DNA of 64,000 nt from Schinkia azotoformans LMG 9581 (GTDB lineage: Bacteria > Bacillota > Bacilli > Bacillales > Bacillaceae_J): NCBI RefSeq assembly GCF_000307855.1, contig NZ_AJLR01000041.1, positions 1 through 64,000 of the forward strand, in the 5' to 3' direction. Positions within the stretch are counted from its first letter, which is position 1, and each line of letters opens with the position of its first letter. Shown piece after piece: positions 6,822 to 14,531 of this stretch. The notes beneath the pieces were generated by a model. That model was not told the origin of the DNA and searched no databases. It worked only from the letters and a program-made list of their open reading frames with translations. Both the position numbers and the translations under genes were made by a program.

Positions 6822-8702
6822 ATGAAGAAATGGATAGCGGCCATTACAGGCTTAGTGGCAGGTGGACTAGCTTCAACCGTTATTTTTGCTGACTTTGATA
6901 GAAATACGAATCAAGCAAATACAAATACCAATGCCTCAAATGTTGCTTCATATGCCGAAAGGACTTATGTTCCGTTTGGAGAGCATGATGAATATTATCT
7001 ATTTGCTTCAGGAGGCCATTCCGGGCAAATGTTTATTTATGGTGTACCCTCAATGCGGCGTATTCGAACCATTCCAGTCTTTTCGCCGGATTCCGCAACA
7101 GGGTATGGCTATGACAAACATACAAAAGAATTAATGGGTGGATATACTTGGGGTGACCTCCACCATCCGGCTTTATCTGAAACAGATGGAGATTATGATG
7201 GAAAGTATTTATTTGCCACAGATGTTGCCAATAATCGTGCAGCAGTCTTGGACTTAAAAACGTTTACAACGATGGATATTTTAAAGGTTCCAAATACAGG
7301 TGGTCCGCATTGTGCGGCTTTTGTTACACCGAATACGGAGTATTTATTCTTGCCGACTCGTTTTGCTGTTCCTCTAGGTTTTGAATATGCACCATTAGAC
7401 GAATATAACGAGAAATATAGAGGTGTAATGTCTGCAGTTACGTTTAATGAAGATAAGAAAAAGCTTGAGCTGGCTTATCAAGTTGCTTTGCCTCCATGGT
7501 CATTTGATTTGTCTGATGCCGGGAAAAAAGGTTCGGAAGGTTGGTCCGTTATGACAACTTATAATACGGAAGAAGCAACGACGGAAATGGAAATTAATGC
7601 CTCTCAAAAAGACCGAGATTATATCGTTCTTTATAATTGGAAAGAGCTTGAGAAAATGGTAGCAGATGGGCAATACGACATGGTTGGGGACGTAAAGATG
7701 ATTTTTCCTGAGAAGCATAAGGGAGGTATATTCTTAGTACCGACGGCTAAATCCCCGCATGGTGTTGATGTTACTCCGGACGGTACGCGTTTTATTGCTT
7801 CTGGAAAACTCGCTCCAGCGATGACTGTCTTTTCATTCGAAAAAGCCTTTAAAGCTATTGAAGACAAAAAGTTTTCAGGAGAGTTTAACGGCATTCCAGT
7901 CTTGGATTATGAGTCTGTAATGGAGAGGGAAGTAAATCCTGAAAATGCCCTGGGGCCATTGCATTCGCAATTTGATGAAAAAGGTCATTGCTATACAACG
8001 ATGTTTATTTCATCCGAGATTGTTAAATGGGACCCTAGTTCGGGTGAAGTTCTTGACCGGATCCCGGTACAATATTCACCGGGTCATTTAGCAGCCGCGG
8101 AGGGTGATACGGTAAGTCCGGATGGGAAATATCTTGTTTCCTTAAATAAAATTGCGAAGGATACTTATCTCGGAGTTGGTCCGTCCCATCCGGAATCTAT
8201 GCAGCTTATTGATCTTTCTGGAGATAAGATGGAACTTATTTATTCTGCCCCTGTTGACCCTGAGCCCCATTATGCACAAATGGTCAAGGCAGATAAATTG
8301 TCCACAGACAAAATTTATGAAAAAGATGAAAAACGTCCGAATAGTATTTGGAATCAAAAGGATGCAGGCATTACCAGAAATGGAAACACTGTCGAAGTTC
8401 GTGGTGTTGCGATGAGATCTAAATTTATTTTCGATGGAGCTGCTGAACGAAAAGACGTTATCCATGTAAAAGAAGGAGATAAGGTCGTTATTCATTTAAC
8501 AAATATTGACCTTGACCAGGATATTACACATGGCTTTGGAATTAATTCCTATGATTTGAATATGGAGGTTCAGCCAGGACAGACCAATACAATGGAATTT
8601 ATAGCTGATAAAGCCGGTACTTATCCATTGTATTGCACAAACTTCTGCTCCGCATTGCATCAGGAAATGAACGGATATTTATTGGTTGAACCAAAAGGAT
8701 AG
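6822..8702 (+). CDS. nosZ: Nitrous oxide reductase, clade II (Sec-dependent)
   Basis: A 626-residue exported copper enzyme that reduces N2O to N2, the last step of denitrification. ATG 6822 has GGAGGTG upstream. The leader MKKWIAAITGLVAGGLAS lacks a twin-arginine motif, the mark of clade II (Sec) NosZ. The N-terminal seven-bladed propeller carries the His ligands of the CuZ cluster in DLHHPALSETDGD, GGPHCAAF, SPHGVDVTPDG, GPLHSQFDEKGH and DPEPHYAQ. The C-terminal cupredoxin carries the CuA site: THGFGIN, then YCTNFCSALHQEMNG, giving His, Cys-x3-Cys-x3-His-x2-Met. All expected ligands are present. Length is normal for the family. Confidence 0.97.
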   Translation: MKKWIAAITGLVAGGLASTVIFADFDRNTNQANTNTNASNVASYAERTYVPFGEHDEYYLFASGGHSGQMFIYGVPSMRRIRTIPVFSPDSATGYGYDKHTKELMGGYTWGDLHHPALSETDGDYDGKYLFATDVANNRAAVLDLKTFTTMDILKVPNTGGPHCAAFVTPNTEYLFLPTRFAVPLGFEYAPLDEYNEKYRGVMSAVTFNEDKKKLELAYQVALPPWSFDLSDAGKKGSEGWSVMTTYNTEEATTEMEINASQKDRDYIVLYNWKELEKMVADGQYDMVGDVKMIFPEKHKGGIFLVPTAKSPHGVDVTPDGTRFIASGKLAPAMTVFSFEKAFKAIEDKKFSGEFNGIPVLDYESVMEREVNPENALGPLHSQFDEKGHCYTTMFISSEIVKWDPSSGEVLDRIPVQYSPGHLAAAEGDTVSPDGKYLVSLNKIAKDTYLGVGPSHPESMQLIDLSGDKMELIYSAPVDPEPHYAQMVKADKLSTDKIYEKDEKRPNSIWNQKDAGITRNGNTVEVRGVAMRSKFIFDGAAERKDVIHVKEGDKVVIHLTNIDLDQDITHGFGINSYDLNMEVQPGQTNTMEFIADKAGTYPLYCTNFCSALHQEMNGYLLVEPKG

Positions 8703-8705
8703 AAG

Positions 8706-8733
8706 AAGGGCAGGGCATATAATGCCCTTTTTC
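8706..8733 (+). terminator. Intra-operon hairpin after nosZ
   Basis: AAGGGCA and TGCCCTT form a short stem around GGGCATATAA and are followed by TTTTT-like sequence, directly between nosZ and the next nos gene. A partial terminator here would make the structural genes nosC-nosZ more abundant than the maturation genes, or protect the 3' end of a nosCZ message. Confidence 0.6.
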
Positions 8734-8758
8734 TAATTCGTGAAAGGAGAACCTAATA

Positions 8759-9322
8759 ATGAAGAATGCGCTTTCGATGCCATCGGTTATTTCATTGTGC
8801 ATAGCTGGTATTTTACTGGCATTATCTATTTTTTTTTCATGGTGGGGGATGAAGTTTTATGCACCTCAATACCCGGAAGGATTGGATATCATCGTTTATC
8901 CATATAAATTAGCGGGAGAAATTGATATTGTAAATGGCTTAAATCACTATATCGGTATGAAAAATTTTAGCGAAGAGGATTTTCCAGAGCTGCAGTACTT
9001 GCCATACATTATCGGAGGGATGGCTTTATTAGCATTTATTGTGGCCTTAGTAAGGAGAAAAGGTTTGCTCTATGTCCTAATTGGTCTTTTTGTTGCGGGT
9101 GGAGCAATTGGAATTTATGATATCAATCGCTGGTTGAAGGATTATGGAACGAACCTTGATCCAAAAGCCCCGATTGAGGTTGAACCATTTGTCCCACCTG
9201 TTGTTGGTGAAAACACGATCGCTAATTTTGTAACGGACAGCTATTTCAGCTATGGTTCCTTTATTTTAGGAGCTGCCTTTTTGTGCGTCCTTTTTCCATT
9301 ATGGAGGGATCGAAAACAATGA
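8759..9322 (+). CDS. NosB-like polytopic membrane protein
   Basis: A 187-residue membrane protein with about four helices: one at 9-28 (SLCIAGILLALSIFFSWWG), two close ones at about 75-125, and one at about 160-180. The loop after helix 1 carries MKFYAPQYPEGLD, a motif I associate with the NosB proteins and related membrane proteins of clade II nos clusters. It has a good SD (AAAGGAGA) and its stop overlaps the nosD start by 4 bp, so the two are translationally coupled. In Wolinella, NosB is a membrane protein of the nos locus; this one is shorter, so the name is a suggestion. Confidence 0.6.
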   Translation: MKNALSMPSVISLCIAGILLALSIFFSWWGMKFYAPQYPEGLDIIVYPYKLAGEIDIVNGLNHYIGMKNFSEEDFPELQYLPYIIGGMALLAFIVALVRRKGLLYVLIGLFVAGGAIGIYDINRWLKDYGTNLDPKAPIEVEPFVPPVVGENTIANFVTDSYFSYGSFILGAAFLCVLFPLWRDRKQ

Positions 9323-10644
9323 GAAAGAACAGGGTTTGGATAATAGGAATGATGCTTTTCTTTGTATTCATCTTTCCTACCCATTATTTTACAAAAGAAA
9401 AAAACTTACAAGAACTGATTGATGAAACCCCTTCTAATGGAATGCTTTTACTTCAAGATAAAACCTATGAGGGCAATGTAGTAATTTCCAAACCGATAAC
9501 AATCAAAGGCTCTGGTAAAACTCATATTAAAGGAGACGGTACAGGCAATGTCATTCTTATCAAAGAGCCCGGACATGGAGTTCGATTGGAAAATTTGAAA
9601 ATCTCCCATGGCAGCTTAAGTAGAAATTCATTGGAAGAGTATTCGGCGGTAAAGGTTTTATCTGACCGAAATGTGTTAAAGGATCTTACAATTAGTGATT
9701 CATTTCATGGAATTTATTTGAGCGGCTCACATGATAATAATATTTCACGAGTGCATGTTACTGGAGTGGGTGAAGGTGAAATAGGGGGTCAAGGGAATGG
9801 AATTCAACTGATTCGTTCCCATCGAAATCAATTGAGTGATTCGGATATTAAAAATTCACGTGACGGTATTTATTTTTATTATGCCAATGACAATGTAACA
9901 GAAGGTGTTGACGTCAGTCATACGAGATATGGGCTGCATTATATGTATTCCGATAACAATCGTTTCTATAACAACAACTTTCACCTTAATACAGGTGGTG
10001 CAGCCATTATGCAATCTAAGGGCATTGAATTAATTGGAAATGAATTTTCCTACCATCAAGGGACACGTGCCTTTGGTCTAATGATTCAAGCTAGCAATGA
10101 AAATAAAATTGAGGATAATCGCTTTTTCTATAATCAGCGGGGAATTTATTTTGACCTGTCACAGCATAATGACATCCTCCATAATGATTTTCACCAAAAT
10201 CAAATCGGCGTTGAGCTCTGGACCAGCTCCAGTGATCAAATCTTTTCTTTAAATCGATTTTACAACAACACCATACCTGTTATTACAGTTGGTGGCCAAT
10301 CGAATAACGAGTGGAGTATGGATCAGAAAGGAAATGAATGGGGGAGTTCAATCCCATTATTGGATTTGAATAGAGATCAGATTGGGGATATCCCGGTACG
10401 ATATGAATCTTCACTAGCAAAGCTAATCGAGGATCAAGAGCTTGTTTATCTGTTTTTGCAGAGTCCTGCCATTTTGATTTACGAAAAAATAAATCAATTT
10501 TTACATAAGCAAGAAATCGTTTTTGAAGATCCTTATCCTTTGGTGGGCAATCAACAAACGAGCATGGGGATGGTCTGGGTGCTTCTTTTGCCCCTTATTC
10601 TTTTTTTCAGTATTTATGTTCAAAGAAGAAAGGCTCGTTCGTGA
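9319..10644 (+). CDS. nosD: NosD, copper-centre maturation protein
   Basis: A 441-residue exported protein. ATG 9319 overlaps the preceding stop (ATGA). It has an N-terminal signal/anchor (VWIIGMMLFFVFIFPTHYF), then a right-handed parallel beta-helix (CASH/NosD repeats) with recurring Asn- and Gly-rich turns such as DSFHGIYLSGSHDNNIS and NSRDGIYFYYANDN, and a C-terminal helix (MVWVLLLPLILFFSIYV) ending in RRKARS. NosD works outside the membrane with the ABC transporter NosFY to build the CuZ cluster of NosZ. No nosF or nosY follows here; the next gene encodes an unrelated lipoprotein. Confidence 0.92.
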   Translation: MRKNRVWIIGMMLFFVFIFPTHYFTKEKNLQELIDETPSNGMLLLQDKTYEGNVVISKPITIKGSGKTHIKGDGTGNVILIKEPGHGVRLENLKISHGSLSRNSLEEYSAVKVLSDRNVLKDLTISDSFHGIYLSGSHDNNISRVHVTGVGEGEIGGQGNGIQLIRSHRNQLSDSDIKNSRDGIYFYYANDNVTEGVDVSHTRYGLHYMYSDNNRFYNNNFHLNTGGAAIMQSKGIELIGNEFSYHQGTRAFGLMIQASNENKIEDNRFFYNQRGIYFDLSQHNDILHNDFHQNQIGVELWTSSSDQIFSLNRFYNNTIPVITVGGQSNNEWSMDQKGNEWGSSIPLLDLNRDQIGDIPVRYESSLAKLIEDQELVYLFLQSPAILIYEKINQFLHKQEIVFEDPYPLVGNQQTSMGMVWVLLLPLILFFSIYVQRRKARS

Positions 10645-10707
10645 GAATTTGCATGCATAGCTATTTCATAAGTGAACAACATAGATAGTAAAAGGAGTGT
10701 GTAATAA

Positions 10708-11298
10708 ATGAGGCCTAAAATCATGTTTATTTCTTTGATTTTTTTAGCTGGACTGGTAGGTTGTAATATCAATAACAATAACGCAGGCGAAGATGCACAG
10801 CCAAGGATGGGAGACAATGTAGGGCAGGTTACTAGTCCGGGTAACGGGACGAATACAACAAATATGACAAACACAACTAATCTAGGACAGCAATATGATG
10901 ATCCATATAATCATAATTATAACGGATCGTATTCTGGGGAACAGGGTACCCAGATATCGAATGATGTTCGGTCAGCCCAACGAGTAGCCTCCAGAGCATC
11001 TGAAGCGGCTGAAGATATTGCTGGAGTAAATCGGGCTGTATCAGTTGTACAAGGGGCAGATATTGTTGTCGCTATTGACGTTAACCAAAAGGGTGATGAG
11101 CAGGGATTAGAGAAAAAAGTTCAACAAGTGATAGCGAAAAACGAGCAGGGTTATAATGTCTACGTTACATCAGATCCGGACATTAAAGAAAGAGTCCATA
11201 CCCTATTTACGAATATGAATAATGTAAAGACAAGCTTTGTCTCAAAGGGAATTGGCGAAATCATTTATGATATTGGACATGCAGATGGACGCCGGTAG
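10708..11298 (+). CDS. YhcN/YlaJ-family sporulation lipoprotein
   Basis: A 196-residue lipoprotein: MRPKIMFISLIFLAGLVGC gives a clear lipobox (LVGC) with Cys at residue 19. A low-complexity Asn/Thr/Gly linker (about 20-80, with repeated NMTNTTN) leads to the YhcN/YlaJ domain, visible as AEDIAGVNRAVSVVQGADIV, VAIDVNQ and a C-terminal part VYVTSDPDIKERVHTL. In B. subtilis, members are spore membrane lipoproteins made under forespore control. GGAGTG precedes the ATG. It follows nosD by 63 nt but is unlikely to belong to the nos pathway. Confidence 0.85.
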   Translation: MRPKIMFISLIFLAGLVGCNINNNNAGEDAQPRMGDNVGQVTSPGNGTNTTNMTNTTNLGQQYDDPYNHNYNGSYSGEQGTQISNDVRSAQRVASRASEAAEDIAGVNRAVSVVQGADIVVAIDVNQKGDEQGLEKKVQQVIAKNEQGYNVYVTSDPDIKERVHTLFTNMNNVKTSFVSKGIGEIIYDIGHADGRR

Positions 11299-11299
11299 G

Positions 11300-11334
11300 C
11301 TGGGACACAGGGTCGGGAACTGCGGCTCGCCCAG
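11300..11334. repeat. REP-like element, GGGTCGGGAAC core with GCGGCTCG tail
   Basis: CTGGG (11300-11304) and CCCAG (11330-11334) bracket ACACAGGGTCGGGAACTG and CGGCTCG. The segment GGGTCGGGAACTGCGGCTCG recurs exactly at 28353-28372, so this is a subfamily with a different 3' half from the 5811 and 6239 copies. Confidence 0.7.
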
Positions 11335-11346
11335 CTCAATCCCGCA

Positions 11347-11386
11347 AAAGGGGGAAGCTCCATGTCGTGGAGCTTCTCCCTTTTTT
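11347..11386. terminator. Bidirectional terminator
   Basis: GGGGAAGCTCCA and TGGAGCTTCTCCC form a strong stem around TGTCG, with TTTTTT on the plus strand and an A-run before the 5' arm that gives a U-tract on the minus strand. It separates the sporulation lipoprotein gene from the convergent cupredoxin gene. Confidence 0.9.
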
Positions 11387-11389
11387 CGT

Positions 11390-11845
11390 TTAATCAACCA
11401 CAATATAACCGATCATTGGGATACTATGATCTCTATGGGCATGTGTATCACAAATCAAACGATAGGTGCCCTCTTCCTCAAACTGAAGCGGGACCATCGT
11501 AGTTCCGCCTTTTTTTACAATCCCACTGATATCCGTTCCTTCTATATGAAAAGGATGATCCTCACCGTTAGTAGCATTAATATAAAGATTTACTTTTTCT
11601 CCCTTTTCTAGAAAAATAGTTCCTGGATCCCAGCGTTGAACAACTAAATCTTTCCCATCTTTTGTTTTCGTATGGAATTCGATCGTAATCATATCGATTT
11701 CACGAATACTGTCATTTGACTGTTGCAGCCATACCGGTAAATCCCCCTGCTTTAGCAAAAAGTACCCGAAAAATCCAGCAACCAAAATGATAGCTGTAGT
11801 TAAAAAAAGTAGTAGTGTTTTTTTCGTCACAACAAAAAAGTTCAT
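11390..11845 (-). CDS. Membrane-anchored cupredoxin (putative copper carrier)
   Basis: A 151-residue protein with an N-terminal anchor (LLLFLTTAIILVAGFFGYFLL, about 10-30) and an outside cupredoxin domain (about 50-151). The ligand set of a type 1 or CuA-like fold is visible: His in DHPFHIEG, then LICDTHAHRDHSIPM, which offers Cys, His and Met in the order found in plastocyanin-like proteins and resembles NosZ's own C-terminal domain. It is convergent with the nos locus, 92 nt from the lipoprotein gene. Possible roles are electron donor or copper carrier to NosZ in place of NosL. That role is inferred from location only. Confidence 0.75.
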   Translation of the reverse strand: MNFFVVTKKTLLLFLTTAIILVAGFFGYFLLKQGDLPVWLQQSNDSIREIDMITIEFHTKTKDGKDLVVQRWDPGTIFLEKGEKVNLYINATNGEDHPFHIEGTDISGIVKKGGTTMVPLQFEEEGTYRLICDTHAHRDHSIPMIGYIVVD

Positions 11846-12009
11846 ATGTTATAGCCCCTTTCGGAATGTGTCCTATTTCATAATTATGCCGAGAGGGTAG
11901 CTAAACTTGTCTTTTTTTAAAAATTTTTAAAATAAAAGTAAATAATTTCGTTTGACAATCCAACTGGTCATCGTCTACTGTATATTTAATCTAATAAATA
12001 TTGCGGAAG

Positions 12010-12197
12010 ACTGTAGTGGGAGAGAACGTAATTATACGTCACCGAAGGGGCAAATCTTAAATGAAAGATGAATCTCTCAGGTAAAAAGACCACTGTAGGA
12101 CGCATCTCTGGAGAGTGCTTTAGGCCACCCACGGGGAATACCTTCAAATAATAGGTTAAACTCTCAGGTACAAGGACAGAGAAAAGAGTTTCTCTGT
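12010..12197 (+). promoter_or_regulatory. Tandem glycine riboswitch (gcvT type)
   Basis: Two consecutive aptamers are visible. The first has GGGAGAGAACG, CACCGAAGGGGCAA and CTCTCAGGTAAAAAGAC; the second has TCTGGAGAGTGC, CCCACGGGGAATACC and CTCTCAGGTACAAGGACAG. These are the conserved gcvT motifs. A hairpin ACAGAGAAA/TTTCTCTGT (12176-12184 with 12189-12197), followed by ATTTT, overlaps the end of aptamer 2 and could be the expression platform. The regulated gene is a TRIC-family protein rather than the usual gcvT operon. Confidence 0.93.
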
Positions 12198-12235
12198 ATT
12201 TTGTCATGTTTACTTATTTATAAGGGGGTTTTTTT

Positions 12236-12847
12236 GTGGTTTGGGATGTATTGAATGTCATTGGCACGATTGCCTTTGCAATAAGCGGGGCCATTATTGC
12301 AATAGAGGTGAAGTATGATATTATTGGTACTTATGCGCTAGGATTGATCACTGCATTTGCCGGCGGAGCTGTAAGGAACCTCTTGATTGGTATCCCCATC
12401 ACCGTATTGTGGCAACAAACAGAACTGTTCATTATTGCAATAATCACTATTGCGATCGTTTTTCTGTTTCCAGAAAAAGTTGTTCATAGATTAAAAGAAT
12501 TGAACCTCTTTGATGCAATAGGGCTATCTTCCTTTGCAGTGCAGGGTGCGATGTATGCACACTCAGTTGACCTCCCTATCATAGCTATTATGTTTTCTGC
12601 TGCGATTACAGGTGCAGGTGGCGGAATCATTCGCGATGTATTGGCTCAACAAAAGCCACTTGTATTCCAAAAGGAGGTTTATCTCCTGTGGGCTATGCTT
12701 GCTGGGTTCATTATCGGGATGGGGTGGGCTACGGAATCATACCAATTCTACACACTTTTTGTTTTGATTCTTATATTGCGTGTGATGTCCTATCAGTTCG
12801 GCTGGTGCTTGCCAACTAGAACTTCTAAAAGTTTACAAGGAAACTAA
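12236..12847 (+). CDS. TRIC/UPF0126-family membrane protein, likely glycine transport
   Basis: A 203-residue membrane protein made of two related halves of three to four helices, the TRIC (trimeric intracellular cation channel) fold. Each half has the family's Gly-rich signature: ITAFAGGAVRNLLIG near residue 45 and ITGAGGGIIRDVLAQ near residue 130, both with the conserved Gly-Gly-x3-Arg (R-N or R-D). The first helix reads IGTIAFAISGAIIAIE. The GTG start at 12236 follows AAGGGGG. Because a tandem glycine riboswitch controls it, glycine transport is the likely role, as proposed for bacterial relatives. It appears to be monocistronic. Confidence 0.88.
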   Translation: MVWDVLNVIGTIAFAISGAIIAIEVKYDIIGTYALGLITAFAGGAVRNLLIGIPITVLWQQTELFIIAIITIAIVFLFPEKVVHRLKELNLFDAIGLSSFAVQGAMYAHSVDLPIIAIMFSAAITGAGGGIIRDVLAQQKPLVFQKEVYLLWAMLAGFIIGMGWATESYQFYTLFVLILILRVMSYQFGWCLPTRTSKSLQGN

Positions 12848-12910
12848 ATAACATATTCGTAGAATCACGCCGTACTTGTGATAAAGTAAAATTCATAGGG
12901 GGGAGTGAAT

Positions 12911-13618
12911 ATGGATATGATCCTAAAAAAAGTATTTGTCGGTTTGCCACAAAAAGTCGGTGTAAAAGACGCAAAAAATCCGATGGAACGGGAATGGGAG
13001 AGCGGAATTTTTAAACAACCAATCCAAGGTCCTGTTTTGCTGACTAAAACGGGTTTATTAGGTGATGGACAAGCCGATAGGGAAAACCATGGAGGACCTG
13101 AAAAGGCGGTTTTTGTCTATCCTTTTGAACACTATGAAAACTGGCAAAAGGAATTAAATACAACAGAAATCGGCCCTGGTGCTATGGGTGAAAATTTTTT
13201 ATTGGAAAATGTAAAAGAAGATATGGTTGCTATTGGAGACACGTATCAAATTGGGGATGCGATTGTTCAAGTATCTCAGCCTAGGCAGCCATGCTGGAAG
13301 CCGGCCCGTCGTTTTAAAATAAAAAATTTGGCTTTATTAATCCAAAATTCAGGAAGAACCGGGTGGTACTTTAGGGTTTTAAAAGAGGGGAATATCGAGG
13401 TGGGCCAAAAGCTTACCCTAATTGAAAGACCATACCCTAAATGGACAATTTCCAAGTGCAATGAGATTATGCATGGTACTTCGCCAAATCCGGAAGAGGT
13501 ACGTGAATTTGCTCAATGTGAGTTGCTTGCCCAAAATTGGAAAAACACGTTAAATAAGCGGATAGCAACGGGCGAAACTTCTGATATACGAAAAAGAGTC
13601 ATAGGACCAAATGAATAA
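12911..13618 (+). CDS. MOSC-domain protein (YiiM type)
   Basis: A 236-residue cytoplasmic protein. ATG 12911 sits after GGGGGGAG. The MOSC domain covers about 30-165: GLLGDGQADRENHGGPEKAV is the family's typical metal/sulfur region, ENFLLEN is a conserved turn, and VSQPRQPCWKPARR carries the conserved Cys expected to bind persulfide or the molybdenum cofactor. A C-terminal helical extension (about 180-236) matches the YiiM subfamily. Such proteins deliver sulfur or cofactor to molybdo-enzymes or reduce N-hydroxylated compounds. No molybdo-enzyme gene is nearby. Confidence 0.88.
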   Translation: MDMILKKVFVGLPQKVGVKDAKNPMEREWESGIFKQPIQGPVLLTKTGLLGDGQADRENHGGPEKAVFVYPFEHYENWQKELNTTEIGPGAMGENFLLENVKEDMVAIGDTYQIGDAIVQVSQPRQPCWKPARRFKIKNLALLIQNSGRTGWYFRVLKEGNIEVGQKLTLIERPYPKWTISKCNEIMHGTSPNPEEVREFAQCELLAQNWKNTLNKRIATGETSDIRKRVIGPNE

Positions 13619-13619
13619 C

Positions 13620-13647
13620 TTGATTAATTTTCAATCGATTGTATAAT
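13620..13647 (+). promoter_or_regulatory. Promoter of the guanidine-I riboswitch transcript
   Basis: TTGATT (13620-13625) and TATAAT (13642-13647) are 16 bp apart, giving a start near 13654, immediately upstream of the riboswitch aptamer. Confidence 0.6.
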
Positions 13648-13657
13648 ATAAATGAAT

Positions 13658-13783
13658 GTTTTCTAGGGTTCCGCAGTCTGCTGGCTGGTCTGGACCGAGA
13701 GAAAACTCACAGCCTAGGCTGTGTCACGGAGGGATAAAAGCCCGGGAGATGCTGTTTTTAACAGTGGTCTCTCAGGCTTTTTT
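13658..13783 (+). promoter_or_regulatory. Guanidine-I (ykkC) riboswitch with terminator
   Basis: The conserved ykkC aptamer is present: CTAGGGTTCCGC, GGTCTGGACCGAGAGAAAAC, GTGTCACGGAGGGATAAAAG and CCCGGGAGA. The terminator stem AAGCCCGGGAGA/TCTCTCAGGCTT, followed by TTTTTTG (about 13738-13783), shares the CCCGGGAG segment with the aptamer, so guanidinium binding would prevent termination. It controls the SMR gene pair downstream, which matches the known role in guanidinium export. Confidence 0.95.
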
Positions 13784-13824
13784 GTTTTTTATCGGGAAAT
13801 TTTTATGTAGGAGGTATCATATAG

Positions 13825-14166
13825 ATGAACAAAAATTGGGCAACAGTGTTTATTGCCGCCTTTTTTGAAGTCTTTTGGGTAATTGGCTTAAAACATGCTG
13901 ATAACTTTTGGACGTGGCTTGGTACTGCCATTTCGATTTTTATCAGCTTCTACTACATGATCATGGCAGGGCGGAAATTACCGGTTGGTACTGTATATGC
14001 TGTATTTGTGGGTATGGGAACTGCTGGAACAGTCCTTTCTGATATTGTCTTCTTCGGTGAACCATTTAATATCGGAAAAATTTCTTTAATTTTAGTTTTA
14101 TTAGTGGGCGTCATCGGGTTGAAATTAGTGACGAAGGACGAGGTTGAGGAAGGGGTGAAAGTCTAA
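13825..14166 (+). CDS. ykkC: SMR guanidinium exporter subunit, YkkC-like
   Basis: A 113-residue four-helix small multidrug resistance protein. The essential helix-1 Glu is in [18 protein letters not shown], and helix 2 onwards reads [20 protein letters not shown], with the typical G-x-G-T-A-G-T loop. The sequence closely follows B. subtilis YkkC, including the KLVTKDE tail. AGGAGG precedes ATG 13825. It overlaps the start of its partner by 1 bp. Together they are expected to form a heteromeric exporter of guanidinium, consistent with the riboswitch. Confidence 0.93.
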   Translation: MNKNWATVFIAAFFEVFWVIGLKHADNFWTWLGTAISIFISFYYMIMAGRKLPVGTVYAVFVGMGTAGTVLSDIVFFGEPFNIGKISLILVLLVGVIGLKLVTKDEVEEGVKV

Positions 14167-14480
14167 TGGCGTGGGTATCCTTGTTTGTGGCCGGTCTTTT
14201 TGAAATGTTCGGTGTGGTCATGATTAATAAATTGCATAGGGATAAAAATTGGCAGGCAAAAGTGCTCCTGCTCCTTGGTTTTGGTGGTAGCTTTCTATTT
14301 CTTGCTCTTGCGATGAAGACCTTGCCGATGGGTACGGCTTATGCAATTTGGACTGGAATTGGCGCCTCAGGCGGTGCTATCCTTGGTATGCTTTTATATG
14401 GAGAGCCAAAGGATTGGAAACGCCTTGCTTTTATAACAATCATAATAGGATCGGTTATTGGCCTGAAATTGATTTCTTAG
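14166..14480 (+). CDS. ykkD: SMR guanidinium exporter subunit, YkkD-like
   Basis: A 104-residue four-helix SMR protein. The helix-1 Glu lies in FVAGLFEMFGVVMINKLHR, followed by a loop KTLPMGTAYAIWTGIGASGG that is the SMR signature. The sequence parallels B. subtilis YkkD and ends shortly after helix 4 (IGLKLIS). The ATG overlaps the last base of the partner's stop. Opposite charge patterns in the loops (more basic here after helix 1) suggest opposite membrane orientations, as in paired SMR proteins. Confidence 0.92.
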   Translation: MAWVSLFVAGLFEMFGVVMINKLHRDKNWQAKVLLLLGFGGSFLFLALAMKTLPMGTAYAIWTGIGASGGAILGMLLYGEPKDWKRLAFITIIIGSVIGLKLIS

Positions 14481-14501
14481 TATATGCGGTGGCTCAAGGA
14501 G

Positions 14502-14530
14502 GAGACAGGGGGTCTGCCCCCTTGTCCCCC
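14502..14530. repeat. REP-like palindrome, GACAGGGGGTC type
   Basis: GACAGGGGG (14504 on) and CCCCCTTGTC form an imperfect stem around TCTG. It lies between the convergent ykkD and thioesterase genes and may act as a terminator for either. It differs from the GGGTCGGGAAC family but has the same size and intergenic setting. Confidence 0.55.
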
Positions 14531-14531
14531 T

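Noticed and set aside
7500-8495. Long antisense frames inside nosZ.
   Set aside because: They lack ribosome binding sites and domain features and mirror the codon pattern of nosZ.
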